Source: Selenomonas ruminantium subsp. lactilytica TAM6421
Lineage (GTDB): Bacteria > Bacillota > Negativicutes > Selenomonadales > Selenomonadaceae
Length of the DNA stretch: 64,000 nucleotides
NCBI RefSeq assembly: GCF_000284095.1
Contig: NC_017068.1
Coordinates: 1,612,001-1,676,000 of the forward strand
Reading direction: 5' to 3'
The stretch's first letter is position 1; each line of letters begins with the position of its first letter. This document shows positions 36,569 through 45,798 of this stretch, one piece after another. The translations under genes and the position numbers were made by a program. The notes beneath the pieces are model-generated. The model had not been told where the DNA came from, ran no database searches, and saw only the letters and a program-made list of their open reading frames with translations.

Positions 36569-37933
36569 TCAGTAACGCTTGCGTTTTACTGACGACGGAT
36601 AGCCCAGCTGTTCACGGTATTTCATCACCGTACGGCGGGACAGTTCCATATTCTTTTCTTTCAGCAGTTCACAAAGCTTTTGGTCGCTCAGGGGCTTCTG
36701 GGGATTTTCCCCCTTGATGAGCTCCTCGATCGCGGCCTTGGCCTGACTGGCGATGAAATCTTCGCCGCTGCTGCTCTTATTGAGACTGGCCGTGAAGAAT
36801 TTCCGCAGGGCCATGATGCCGTTGGGCAGTTCCACGTACTTATTGGCTACTGCCCGGCTGACGGTTGATTCATGGACGCCGATGGCTTCGGCCACATCCC
36901 CCATGGTCAGCGGCCGGAGGCTGGCATGGCCTTCCTCCAGGAAATCATGCTGCACGCGGATGATTTCCTCCACCACTTTCTTGATGGTACTGCGGCGCTG
37001 CTCAATGCTGTTGATCAGCCAGGAAGCAGCACTCAGGCGCTTGCTGATATATTTCTGGGTATCCTTGTCAAAATCTGCTGCCTCCTTGTATAAGGGGGCA
37101 ATCTTGAGTTTTGGGATATAGGTGTCGTTAAGGCTTACCTGATACCCCGTGGGCGTTTTCTGCACCAATACATCCGGCGTGATATAGCTGGTCGCTTCGC
37201 CACCGTAGACGCTACCGGGCTTGGGATCGAGCTTGCGCAGGATATCCACCGCCATCTGCACTTCCGCAGGCTTGCAGCCTTCCGCCGCAGCGATTTCCTT
37301 GATGCGGGCATCGGCCACATCCGTCAGGTGTTTGTCGATCAGTGCCGCCACGAGGCCATTGTATATGCCCAGCTTCTGTGCCTGCAGGCGCAGGCATTCG
37401 CTTAAATTGCGGGCGCCAACCCCCACGGGCTCAAAGCCCTGCACTACAGCCAAAACCTGCTCAACCTGCGCAGGCTCCGTGCCCATAGTCCTGGCAATAT
37501 CTTCCACAGGCAAGGTCAGATAACCCCAATCGTCAATGGAACCGATGATGAAGGTGGCAATGGCCCGCTCCTCATCGTCGTCAAAGGCAAATTCAGCCTG
37601 TTCCAGCAGTTCATTTTCCAGGGTGGTGCTTACAGGAGCTGCCGATTCAAAGACATGCTCCCGTTCCGCAAACCCACCACTGAAATCATTGCTGTCGTCC
37701 CCCAGATAATCGGCCAACGCCGTAAGATTATCCGCCCGGAAGAGCTCGCCCTGATTTTCGCCGGCACCATCACCATATTCCATCTCCAGCGCAGGATTTT
37801 CCAAATATTCTTTTTCGATTTCATTTTTCAGATCCTGGGCCGATAACTGCAGTATCTGGATTGCCTGCTGCAGCTTCATGGTCATGGACAGATGCTGCGA
37901 GAGGTTCATATTCAGGGATTGTGCCTGCTGCAT
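36569..37933 (-). CDS. rpoN: RNA polymerase sigma-54 factor
   Basis: Sigma-54 recognises -24/-12 promoters and needs an AAA+ activator. The 454-residue product has the Gln-rich activator-interaction region I (about 1-40, SLNMNLSQHLSMTMKLQQA), the core-binding region, an HTH (GIHESTVSRAVANKYVELP), and the RpoN box near the end (SRRTVMKYREQLGYPSS). AAGGAG lies 7 bases before the ATG. No sigma-54 activator gene and no convincing -24/-12 promoter were seen in this window, so its targets are elsewhere. Confidence 0.96.
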   Translation of the reverse strand: MQQAQSLNMNLSQHLSMTMKLQQAIQILQLSAQDLKNEIEKEYLENPALEMEYGDGAGENQGELFRADNLTALADYLGDDSNDFSGGFAEREHVFESAAPVSTTLENELLEQAEFAFDDDEERAIATFIIGSIDDWGYLTLPVEDIARTMGTEPAQVEQVLAVVQGFEPVGVGARNLSECLRLQAQKLGIYNGLVAALIDKHLTDVADARIKEIAAAEGCKPAEVQMAVDILRKLDPKPGSVYGGEATSYITPDVLVQKTPTGYQVSLNDTYIPKLKIAPLYKEAADFDKDTQKYISKRLSAASWLINSIEQRRSTIKKVVEEIIRVQHDFLEEGHASLRPLTMGDVAEAIGVHESTVSRAVANKYVELPNGIMALRKFFTASLNKSSSGEDFIASQAKAAIEELIKGENPQKPLSDQKLCELLKEKNMELSRRTVMKYREQLGYPSSVKRKRY

Positions 37934-37963
37934 GGAGATGCTCCTTCATTACTTTGATGTTGC

Positions 37964-39253
37964 TTATTTCTGGGACATTGCTGCTGCAATAGCTGCGCCT
38001 AAACCGCTGCCGCCATTTTCCAGCACCGTATCCACCACGCTGGCTTCTTCACCCAGAAGTTCAGACAGCGCACGCATGATATTTTCCTTGGCCAGCGGCA
38101 TCTTTTCATAGACGGAACCGTCCACGGCAATATGCTGCTTGGGTGCCTTGCCTTCACCGGCCAGCTGCCAGATGATACCCACAAAGGATGCCGTAACGAG
38201 GCGGGCAGAACGAACCACCAGCGCGCTGGCCAGGTCGCGGACCATTTCTGCATCAGCCGTTTCAATGGTCTTGCCCGTCTTAGCGGCAACGATCTTGACT
38301 ACTTCCGCCTTGTCAGCGCTTTCATCGAGAATGATATTGCTCATATCGATGCTGGTAAAGCCGTAGTTCTTGCCTTTTTCGTCCAGCAGTTCAGCCAGGG
38401 CCATACCGAAGAGTTCACCCATATAACGGCCGGACACCATTTTTTCCAGACGCTGTTCGCCGGGCTTTTCAGAGGCCTTGTCGAATTCGATATCGAGACG
38501 GCTGGGCACGAGCTTCATGAAGCCGCCGGATTCCAGATTCAGGATCATGGGAGCATCAGCGCTGTCGGCATAGGGTTCGAGATAGCAGGTGTTGTGGCCT
38601 GTAGCATAGATAGAACCGATGTAGATATCCGGCTGCTTATAGGCAGCGGCCAGCAGTACGGCCACCGTATCATTGATGACAGCCGTCGGCTCTACGTTGT
38701 CGATGCCCTGACGATGCAAAGCTTCCTTGAGCAGGTCATTGACCACCTTGCCTTCAACACCCGGCGTAGCAAATTCCTTGGTCCAGATGATCAGTTTGGC
38801 ATTGTAAAGGTCAGTCTGCTCGGACGGGAACGAGAAGGTATGACCTAAGAGATACTTCGTCGTGTGGTCGCCTTCCACGGCTTCGTCCACGAGTTCGGCG
38901 ATGAAATCAAACATCTCTTCCGCAGTGGAGTCTGCACCGATAAAGTCATAAACGCCTTCCACCTTCAGCGGCTTGGCAACTTTCTTGAGCACTTCAAACT
39001 TGCCTTCCCCCAGGAGTTTGATGCGCAGGACACGCAGGTTCGTGCCACCGAAATCCAAAGCCAGATACTCACCGGTTTCCTTGCCCGTGGGCAGGCCCAC
39101 ATAGGATTTGAGCATGCGCAGGGAGGACTGATCCGGGTCCTTGAGCCCCAGGCGCAGGTCATAACGGAAATCAGCGGCGATTTCCCGCAGCTGTTCGGTC
39201 TTGACCGTGAATTCCTCAATGAGATTTGCAAATTGTTCCTTGTTGAATGCCAT
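37964..39253 (-). CDS. Hexokinase, eukaryotic-type family
   Basis: Phosphorylates glucose or related hexoses with ATP. The 429-residue protein does not look like bacterial ROK or Glk glucokinases; it has the features of the eukaryotic hexokinase family: LALDFGGTNLRVLR (phosphate 1, about 67-80), LGHTFSFPSEQ, the substrate and catalytic segment AVINDTVAVLLAAAY with the catalytic Asp, YATGHNTCY (variant of GTGTNACY), SGRYMGELF, and GSVYEKMP near the end. Its ~430 residues are close to a single yeast hexokinase unit. It lies between uup and rpoN on the same strand, with an AAGGGGAA site. Lateral gain from a eukaryote or an old bacterial branch are both possible. Confidence 0.9.
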   Translation of the reverse strand: MAFNKEQFANLIEEFTVKTEQLREIAADFRYDLRLGLKDPDQSSLRMLKSYVGLPTGKETGEYLALDFGGTNLRVLRIKLLGEGKFEVLKKVAKPLKVEGVYDFIGADSTAEEMFDFIAELVDEAVEGDHTTKYLLGHTFSFPSEQTDLYNAKLIIWTKEFATPGVEGKVVNDLLKEALHRQGIDNVEPTAVINDTVAVLLAAAYKQPDIYIGSIYATGHNTCYLEPYADSADAPMILNLESGGFMKLVPSRLDIEFDKASEKPGEQRLEKMVSGRYMGELFGMALAELLDEKGKNYGFTSIDMSNIILDESADKAEVVKIVAAKTGKTIETADAEMVRDLASALVVRSARLVTASFVGIIWQLAGEGKAPKQHIAVDGSVYEKMPLAKENIMRALSELLGEEASVVDTVLENGGSGLGAAIAAAMSQK

Positions 39254-39290
39254 TTTCTTTTCCCCTTTTTTATATATTAAGGCCTAAGCC

Positions 39291-41207
39291 TTATTGACTT
39301 TGTTCCTCCGCGATGGCCTCGAGATATTCCCAACGCTCCATCAGCTGTTCCAGTTCAGCGCTCAGCCTTGTTTCCTCTTTGGCCAACTCATTGAGCTTGC
39401 CAAAGTTGGTGGCATTTTCCGCCATCTGGAGCTGCACCACCTTGAGTTCCCCTTCCTTGCTGGCGATGATGCCTTCAATTTCCGCATATTCCTTCTGCTC
39501 CTTGAAGGTGAAACGCCGCTTGGCGGCTGGTTCGCTATCGTGGCTGGCAGCAGGTTTTGCCTTGAGCTCAGCGGTCTTTTCCTTTTTGACGGTATCTTCT
39601 GTTTCTGCCTGTTCCTCCGCCAATCTTTCCTTGTAATAGGAATAGCCGCCGGAGTACATCCGCAGCCTGCCGCCCGCCTCGTAAGCAAAGACCTTGTCGG
39701 CCAGCCTGTCCACAAAGAAGCGGTCATGGGATACGAAGATGATGGCGCCCTGAAAATCGTCAATGAAGCTTTCCAGCACGGCCATGGTCTCCAAATCCAG
39801 ATCATTGGTGGGCTCGTCCAACAGCAGGACATTGGGTTCCTCCATCAGCACCCGCAGCAGGTAAAGGCGCCGCTTCTCCCCGCCGGAAAGCCGGGAAATG
39901 GGCGTCCACTGCAGATCCCCCGGGAACAGGAAACGCTCCATCAGCTGGGAAGCCGAAATCCTGGTACCATCTGCCAACGTGATATAATGGGCGGCCTCCT
40001 GCACATACTCGATGGCCCGCAGACGCTCATCCATCTCCCGGGCCTGCTGGGCAAAATAACCTATTTTGACTGTCTGCCCGATGGTCACGGTACCGGAAGT
40101 GGGCTGCTGCAGACCGGCGATGATATTCAAGAGCGTGGTCTTGCCGGTGCCATTGGCCCCTAAGATCGCCACCCGGTCATTGCGCAGTACCGTATAGGTG
40201 AAGTCCTGCACAATGGTGCGGCCATCCACTTCATAATGCACATGATCCAGCTCGATGACCGTACGGCCCAAGCGGCTGCCCGCCAAGCCGATTTCCACCG
40301 TATCATTGCTGATATTGACGCTCTGGCTCTTGACTTCCTCATAGCGCTGAATGCGGGCCTTCTGTTTGGTGGAACGGGCCTGAGCGCCGCGGCGCAGCCA
40401 TTTGAGCTCATTGCGCAGGAAGTTCTGCCGCTTGGCCTCGGTGGCCTGCAGGCGCTCCAGCCGCGCCGCCTTCTGCTCCAGGAACTCCGAATAATTGCCC
40501 GTATAGGTATAGGCAGAACCCTGGTCAAGCTCCAGTATCTTATTGGCGGTATTATCGAGGAAATACCGGTCATGTGTCACCATCAAAAGTGCACCCTTGA
40601 GCCCCCGCAGATACTCTTCCAGCCAGGCAATGGTCTCACTGTCCAGATGGTTGGTAGGCTCGTCAAGGATCAACAGGTCACAGGGCTGGATCAAAGCCGT
40701 GGCCAGAGCCAGACGCTTCTGCTGCCCACCGGAAAGGCTGCCCACCGGAGCAGTGAAGTCATTGATGCCCAGTTTGGTGAGCACGGTCTTGGCAGAACTT
40801 TCAATCTGCCAACCGTCATTCTCATCAATCACGGCAGTATAACGCATGATTTCCTGCTGCAAAGCCTTATCATCAGGATTATCTGCCGCCCTTGCCATAG
40901 CCAGCTCATACTCGCGCAAAGCCTGCATCAGCGGGGAAAGCCCACGAAAGACTTCCATCAGCACGGTATTTTCCGGAGCAAAAGCCTTATCCTGCGCCAG
41001 ATATTCCAGCTGCAGCCCCCGCATGGTGGTCATCGTGCCATCATCCACGGGAATCAGGCCAGCCACCGCCTTCAGGAAGGTGGATTTGCCGGTACCATTG
41101 ACACCGACAATCCCCACCTTATCCCCGGCCTCCATGCTGAAGTCAATGCCCGAGAACAAGGTTTTCTCGCCATAACTCTTGGTAAAATTTTCGATGGTGA
41201 TTATCAT
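39291..41207 (-). CDS. uup: ABC-F ATPase, Uup-like
   Basis: A soluble ABC-F protein with two ATPase domains and no membrane helices. Domain 1 has Walker A GVNGTGKST, signature LSGGQQKR and ILDEPTNHLD; domain 2 has GANGTGKTT, LSGGEKRR and LLDEPTNDLD. A linker of charged residues (LKWLRRGAQARSTKQKARIQR in part) joins them, and a C-terminal coiled coil (after about 560) is typical of Uup. These proteins bind stalled ribosomes or branched DNA. The 638-residue length matches the family. Confidence 0.93.
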   Translation of the reverse strand: MIITIENFTKSYGEKTLFSGIDFSMEAGDKVGIVGVNGTGKSTFLKAVAGLIPVDDGTMTTMRGLQLEYLAQDKAFAPENTVLMEVFRGLSPLMQALREYELAMARAADNPDDKALQQEIMRYTAVIDENDGWQIESSAKTVLTKLGINDFTAPVGSLSGGQQKRLALATALIQPCDLLILDEPTNHLDSETIAWLEEYLRGLKGALLMVTHDRYFLDNTANKILELDQGSAYTYTGNYSEFLEQKAARLERLQATEAKRQNFLRNELKWLRRGAQARSTKQKARIQRYEEVKSQSVNISNDTVEIGLAGSRLGRTVIELDHVHYEVDGRTIVQDFTYTVLRNDRVAILGANGTGKTTLLNIIAGLQQPTSGTVTIGQTVKIGYFAQQAREMDERLRAIEYVQEAAHYITLADGTRISASQLMERFLFPGDLQWTPISRLSGGEKRRLYLLRVLMEEPNVLLLDEPTNDLDLETMAVLESFIDDFQGAIIFVSHDRFFVDRLADKVFAYEAGGRLRMYSGGYSYYKERLAEEQAETEDTVKKEKTAELKAKPAASHDSEPAAKRRFTFKEQKEYAEIEGIIASKEGELKVVQLQMAENATNFGKLNELAKEETRLSAELEQLMERWEYLEAIAEEQSQ

Positions 41208-41310
41208 AAACTATCGTCCTATCTGTAAACATTCCTTCTTATTATAGCGGTTTTTCCTCTTTTTTCCTAGTACCTAACACGAAACAAATTTCTTTCATCA
41301 GTACAAACAA

Positions 41311-41338
41311 AGAAAAAACCGGTCAATTTGACCGGTCA
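41311..41338 (-). terminator. Terminator after the small membrane-protein gene
   Basis: ACCGGTC and GACCGGT form the stem, followed on the minus strand by TTTTTTC. The stem partly overlaps the 3' coding end and contains TGACCGGTCA (41329-41338). Confidence 0.7.
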
Positions 41339-41709
41339 GACTGCTCCTCCATATGCTGTTGCTTGCCAAACCACAACCAGAACAATAACGGGAACACGAT
41401 AATCTCGAAAAGGATGATGACGACAAACAGCCCGTTGATAAAATCCCAGCTTAAAAACAATGGCGCTTCCTTCGGCTGAGGCGGTCCCATATGGCGTTCC
41501 GGTACAAAGCCGCCGACAATCCGCGGTCCCTCTGTGTCACTGCCGTTGTCAGCAGCTGTGACGATATTCGGCTTTTCTTCCTCATAACCACTATCAGGCT
41601 CACAGATAATGCCAAACAGACAGAACGACACCAGCATCAGTACCAGCACGGCCAGTACAATCACCGACTTTTCCCCTTTGCTCTGGGAATCATGTACTCG
41701 CTGCTTCAT
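41323..41709 (-). CDS. Hypothetical membrane protein, two helices, 128 residues
   Basis: Two hydrophobic segments are clear: about residues 14-36 and 88-113. They are joined by a charged, Pro-rich loop. The first segment has a Cys-rich end (FCLFGIIC). The C-terminus is charged and ends within the terminator hairpin. No family is recognised, and neighbours (uup upstream, symporter divergent) give no clear clue. Confidence 0.6.
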   Translation of the reverse strand: MKQRVHDSQSKGEKSVIVLAVLVLMLVSFCLFGIICEPDSGYEEEKPNIVTAADNGSDTEGPRIVGGFVPERHMGPPQPKEAPLFLSWDFINGLFVVIILFEIIVFPLLFWLWFGKQQHMEEQSDRSN

Positions 41710-41842
41710 CTGTCTTCACCACCATACGCCATCTATACTCTAAGAAAGTTCTCATAAAAATCTAATCTCTTTTTAATACTTTACCTTTTCCTATCTGTTT
41801 TGTCAATTTTAAACGATAAGATTACAGAAAATCGTCCAATCC

Positions 41843-41872
41843 TTGACAACATGTAAACTTTTTAGTTATAAT
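41843..41872 (+). promoter_or_regulatory. Strong promoter of the symporter leader
   Basis: A perfect TTGACA (41843-41848) and TATAAT (41867-41872) are 18 bases apart. Transcription would start near 41879, leaving a leader of about 133 bases before the symporter start. Confidence 0.8.
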
Positions 41873-41878
41873 ATCTAT

Positions 41879-42011
41879 GCATAAAAGATTATATTTTTCA
41901 GGCAATGGCGCCTTTTGCTTCTCCCCGGCAAAACTGACAGGATTTCTGTCTCTTTTGGATTCGGCAGAAACAAAAGGCGCTTTATATTTTTTTATGGAAA
42001 GAAGGTTGTTT
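41879..42011 (+). promoter_or_regulatory. Attenuator- or riboswitch-like leader of the Ala/Gly symporter
   Basis: GCGCCTTTTG (41908-41917) pairs perfectly with CAAAAGGCGC (41971-41980), and is followed by TTTATATTTTTTT, an intrinsic terminator placed before the start codon at 42012. Inside lie a GACAG/CTGTC hairpin (41936-41950) and alternative partners: TTTTGC (41913-41918) with GCAAAA (41928-41933), and CTTTTG (41952-41957) with CAAAAG (41971-41976). These alternatives exclude the terminator stem. A known glycine riboswitch core was looked for and not found. Confidence 0.55.
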
Positions 42012-43427
42012 ATGATTTTACTAAACTCTGTTGTTGATAGCATCAATACCATTCTTTGGTCATATGTGCTCATCATCATCCTGATCGGGTGTGGTATCTA
42101 CTTCACCCTGTCCACCAAGTTCGTCCAGCTGCGTATGTTACCGGAAATGGTAAAACTCCTTACGGAAGGAATCGGCAAAAAGACGGAAGGCGGCGCCATC
42201 AGCTCCTTCCAGGCCTTCTGCGTCAGCACGGCGTCCCGCGTAGGTGTCGGCAATATCGCCGGTGTAGCCATCGCCATAGTCACGGGCGGCCCGGGTGCTG
42301 TATTCTGGATGTGGGTTATCGCCTTTATCGGCAGTGCCACGGGTTTTGTAGAAAGTACCCTGGCACAGATCTACAAGATCCAACGTCCTGATGGCTCCTT
42401 CCACGGCGGCCCGGCTTACTACATCAAGAACGCCCTGCATCAGTCTGGCGTGGCTAAGCTCTTTGCTGTACTGCTGGCTGTCACTTTCGGCCTTATCTAT
42501 AACTCCGTACAGGCAAACACCATTGCCCTTTCGGCAGCCACGGCCTTCAATGTCCCACAGTATGTGACCGCCGGCGTGCTGGCATTCTTCACCGGCCTGG
42601 TCATCTGCGGCGGCGTACAGCGCATTGCCCAGGTTACGGAATTTCTTGTTCCGATTATGGCAGGTCTCTATATCCTCGTGGCCATTATCATCACAGTAAT
42701 CAATATTGACAAAGTTCCGGCTATGTTCGCCATGATCATCCATGATGCTTTCTCTCCGCAGGCTGCTGTTGGTGGCGGTCTCGGCTCTGCCATCCTCACG
42801 GGTGTGAAGCGCGGCCTGTTCTCCAATGAAGCCGGTGAAGGTTCCGTACCGAATGCCGCTGCCACGGCAGATGTCAGCCATCCGGTCAAACAAGGCCTGA
42901 TTCAGGCGTTCGGCGTTTATGTAGATACCTGGCTGGTCTGCTCGGCTACCGCATTCATCGTATTGCTGGCCGGTCAGTATACCGTGGGCGGCGAGCTTAC
43001 GGGTATTGCACTGGCACAGGCATCGCTGGCCAGCATCTTCGGTGCTTCGGCACCGGCAGCGGTTTCCTTCATGATCCTGATGTTTGCCTTCAGTTCCATT
43101 GTCGGCAACTACTACTATGGTGAAATCAACATTGCCTTCTTCGAAGCCAAGGGCAAGACCGCTCTCTTCCTGTTCCGGGCTTTGGTCATCTTCATGGTCG
43201 TTTTCGGCAGCATGGCCGAACTTTCCCTGGTCTGGAACCTGGCCGACCTCTTCATGGGGCTCCTGTGCCTGACCAACCTCTATGCAATCTCCCGCCTGTA
43301 TAAATACGCTCATGTAACCTTCGTCAGCTACTTAGAACAGAAAAAGCGCGGCGTTGAACCGGTCTTCGACCCGGCTATCCTGCCCGACGAACATGGCATC
43401 CATGCCTGGGGCGTAGATAAAGACTGA
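42012..43427 (+). CDS. Alanine/glycine:cation symporter (AGCS family)
   Basis: A sodium- or proton-coupled importer of alanine or glycine. The 471-residue protein has about ten or eleven membrane helices and family motifs such as ASRVGVGNIAGVAIAIVTGGPGAVFWMW (in part) and GLFSNEAGEGSVPNAAA, which line the substrate site. Translation most likely starts at the ATG at 42012, with AGAAGG 6 bases upstream; upstream in-frame codons from 41877 belong to the leader. The terminator-like leader suggests control by the transported amino acid or a related signal. Confidence 0.92.
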   Translation: MILLNSVVDSINTILWSYVLIIILIGCGIYFTLSTKFVQLRMLPEMVKLLTEGIGKKTEGGAISSFQAFCVSTASRVGVGNIAGVAIAIVTGGPGAVFWMWVIAFIGSATGFVESTLAQIYKIQRPDGSFHGGPAYYIKNALHQSGVAKLFAVLLAVTFGLIYNSVQANTIALSAATAFNVPQYVTAGVLAFFTGLVICGGVQRIAQVTEFLVPIMAGLYILVAIIITVINIDKVPAMFAMIIHDAFSPQAAVGGGLGSAILTGVKRGLFSNEAGEGSVPNAAATADVSHPVKQGLIQAFGVYVDTWLVCSATAFIVLLAGQYTVGGELTGIALAQASLASIFGASAPAAVSFMILMFAFSSIVGNYYYGEINIAFFEAKGKTALFLFRALVIFMVVFGSMAELSLVWNLADLFMGLLCLTNLYAISRLYKYAHVTFVSYLEQKKRGVEPVFDPAILPDEHGIHAWGVDKD

Positions 43428-43441
43428 ATATCATAATAAGA

Positions 43442-43476
43442 AAAACGTGCAGTGATCCGATTTCACTGCACGTTTC
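43442..43476. terminator. Bidirectional terminator between the symporter and chemoreceptor genes
   Basis: AAACGTGCAGTGA pairs with TCACTGCACGTTT, between convergent genes, with flanking A/T residues. Confidence 0.8.
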
Positions 43477-43504
43477 TTATTTTACACAAAGTTTGCTATA
43501 ACAA

Positions 43505-45595
43505 TCAGAATTTAAACCTTGCGCTTTCCTTCTGGAGTTCTTCTGCCATATTAGCCAGTCTGTGGCTGGAAGCAGCCAATTCTTCCATGGAAGCAGACTG
43601 TTCCTCGGTTGCCGCCGAGATGGACGCGATGTTCTGGGTGATCTGCTTGGTGGTTTCATCCACATCTTCAGCATCCCGCAGTACGCTCACACTGTCATCG
43701 GCTACCCGAGAAGCACTATGTGCCGCATCCTTGACCAGATTATCCACTTCTTCGATATGCGAAGCAATCTGGCGGAATTTCTCACCGGCTTCGACAACCG
43801 TGCGACCGCTGGTGCTGACCTGTTCCGTACCCACATTCATGGATTCCACGGCACGTTTGGTCACCTGCTGCACGCCACTGATCATCTGCGCGATTTCCGT
43901 AGCAGCTTCGGAGGACTGCTCAGCCAGTTTACGGACTTCATCAGCCACAACAGAGAAACCGCGGCCCTGTTCACCGGCCCGTGCTGCTTCGATAGCGGCA
44001 TTCAGTGCCAGAAGATTGGTCTGTTCGGCAATGCTTTGGATGGTGTTGATGATTTCGCCAATCTGTTCGGAGCTCTTGCCCAGTTCATCCACATTTGCTG
44101 CGGATTCCACGACCGTCTTATGCGCAACCTTCATCTGTTCTACCGCTGCTTCAATGGCGGCAACACCCTCTTTGGCCGCTACACCGGCCATACCGGAAGT
44201 CTTGCTGATATTGGCCGATTTATCGGCAATACCGTTGACATGTTCCGTCATCTGCCGTATATTGCCCACGACATTATTGATGGTCTCACTCTGATGGCTG
44301 GCAGCTTCCGCGATATCACCGACCTGTTCAGCTACGTGGGTGATGGTTTCAGCCACCTGCTCTACGCCGCTGGACATCTGACCGGAAGAGTTGGATACTT
44401 CATCGGCACTGCCCTTGATCTGTTTCAAAAGTGTAGTAAGTTCCGTCGTCATCTTATGGAACGACTGCGCCAGCGTGCCGATTTCATCATCCGAATCAAC
44501 AGCGAGCTGGTTATTACGCAAATCGCCATCGGCCAGCCGCTCTGCCGAAGCCTGCAGGCCTCTGAGCGGGGATACGATGAGATTGGAGATAAAATAGGTA
44601 GCCGCAAAGATCAAAAGCAGAGCAACGACCAAAACACCGCCCAGAATCATACGCATGTGATTGACGTTTTGCATGAGCTGGGAACGATCCACAATGGTCA
44701 GGTAACGATAACCGGTCTTTTCCGAAACATAGGTATTGACCATCTTGCTGCTGCCATCCAGATTCACTTCCCGCAGGCCTTTGAGACTCTTGGCCGTATC
44801 CAGGTTGGACAACTCACCCAGTTCTGCTTCCGCCAGTTTCTTGAAGGCTGCATCCTGATGTTTGGGATCTGCGATAATCACGCCATCCGCATCCAACATC
44901 ATGATATAGCCGGTCTCCCCCACCTTGATCTCGGAAATCATATCCGTAACCACCGGCAAATCGATATTGAGCCCCAGAACACCCAAAGGCTGGCCATCCA
45001 TCCCCTTGACCGTCGCGAAGATACCAACGGTCGGCGTCCCTTTGGAAGTCTTGAACGGCTTCGTGATGCGAACCTTGCTCACATCGGCCATGCTTTCCTT
45101 GAACCAGTCGCGCTTGCGGGAATCATAGCCCTTCTTGCGTTTCACGGCCGGATACTGCAGATAACCGCCATCCGTCGTACCATAGCTGATTACCGATACG
45201 GTGGCCTTATGGGATTCGCCAAAGCGCTGGAAGACCTGATAAGCTGCCAGCTCAAAGCCGCCCTTTGCCTGCGGATCCATGGCGATATTGCCATCGGAAG
45301 CTGCCGTAGCAGCTACGGCCTCATCCATATAGCGGGTGATTTCGCCGCCCGCCCTGAGTACCGGATCATTGGCCATATTCACCAGGCCATCCCGCAAGCC
45401 AATGAGGAACAGATCCATCGCATTATCCACCTGTGTAGACTGCAGATCTGCCTCTTCCTCAAAATTGTTCATCTGGCTGTCGGTGATGATACCATCCAGC
45501 ACAAGTCCCAGCACTGCCATCACAAAGATAAAGAGCACCGACACGGATACCATTATCTTCTGTTTGACATTGAGCCGGTCTAATAATCCGCCCAT
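43505..45595 (-). CDS. Methyl-accepting chemotaxis protein
   Basis: A 696-residue chemoreceptor. An N-terminal helix (about 12-36) is followed by an extracytoplasmic double-Cache sensor (GDLTT-less; '[20 protein letters not shown]' and 'GVLGLNIDL' segments), a second helix (about 335-355), HAMP, and a long methylated coiled coil with the signalling tip ([20 protein letters not shown], then [18 protein letters not shown]). The best start is the ATG at 45595 with AAGGAG 8 bases upstream. No CheW-binding tail pentapeptide is seen. Ligand unknown; Cache sensors often bind amino or organic acids. Confidence 0.93.
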   Translation of the reverse strand: MGGLLDRLNVKQKIMVSVSVLFIFVMAVLGLVLDGIITDSQMNNFEEEADLQSTQVDNAMDLFLIGLRDGLVNMANDPVLRAGGEITRYMDEAVAATAASDGNIAMDPQAKGGFELAAYQVFQRFGESHKATVSVISYGTTDGGYLQYPAVKRKKGYDSRKRDWFKESMADVSKVRITKPFKTSKGTPTVGIFATVKGMDGQPLGVLGLNIDLPVVTDMISEIKVGETGYIMMLDADGVIIADPKHQDAAFKKLAEAELGELSNLDTAKSLKGLREVNLDGSSKMVNTYVSEKTGYRYLTIVDRSQLMQNVNHMRMILGGVLVVALLLIFAATYFISNLIVSPLRGLQASAERLADGDLRNNQLAVDSDDEIGTLAQSFHKMTTELTTLLKQIKGSADEVSNSSGQMSSGVEQVAETITHVAEQVGDIAEAASHQSETINNVVGNIRQMTEHVNGIADKSANISKTSGMAGVAAKEGVAAIEAAVEQMKVAHKTVVESAANVDELGKSSEQIGEIINTIQSIAEQTNLLALNAAIEAARAGEQGRGFSVVADEVRKLAEQSSEAATEIAQMISGVQQVTKRAVESMNVGTEQVSTSGRTVVEAGEKFRQIASHIEEVDNLVKDAAHSASRVADDSVSVLRDAEDVDETTKQITQNIASISAATEEQSASMEELAASSHRLANMAEELQKESARFKF

Positions 45596-45681
45596 TCCCT
45601 CATCTCCTTTATGCACTTCCTATACACCTCACTAGACTTGCTTTTCTTATACGACAGGAGGGTAAATTTTTCCTGCTAAAA

Positions 45682-45708
45682 TTATCGCTCGATTCATAAA
45701 TTTTTGTA
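45682..45708 (-). promoter_or_regulatory. Possible flagellar-sigma (sigma-28) promoter of the chemoreceptor gene
   Basis: On the minus strand TACA (45705-45708), a 15-base spacer and AGCGATAA (45682-45689) resemble the sigma-28 pattern TAAA-N15-GCCGATAA. The match is partial (three of four and six of eight bases), but a motility promoter is expected here. Confidence 0.3.
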
Positions 45709-45798
45709 AAAAATCGGCGAATCTCATCCTTCATTGTTTTTCCAGAATCACTGTGCTAAACTAGGACTTAACGACGGGCGCACCAGGGAGGAAAAATC

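Noticed and set aside
41879-42011. Glycine riboswitch before the symporter
   Set aside because: The conserved glycine aptamer core was not found, so the leader is reported only as attenuator-like.
41877-42011. Upstream in-frame start giving a 516-residue symporter
   Set aside because: Residues encoded by 41877-42011 come from the leader hairpin region; the ATG at 42012 has the ribosome site and family-length product.
42138-43313. Open reading frame of 391 codons antisense to the symporter
   Set aside because: Shadow of a clear AGCS transporter gene.
43562-45583. Open reading frame of 673 codons antisense to the chemoreceptor gene
   Set aside because: The chemoreceptor signature on the minus strand is unmistakable; the antisense frame is a shadow.
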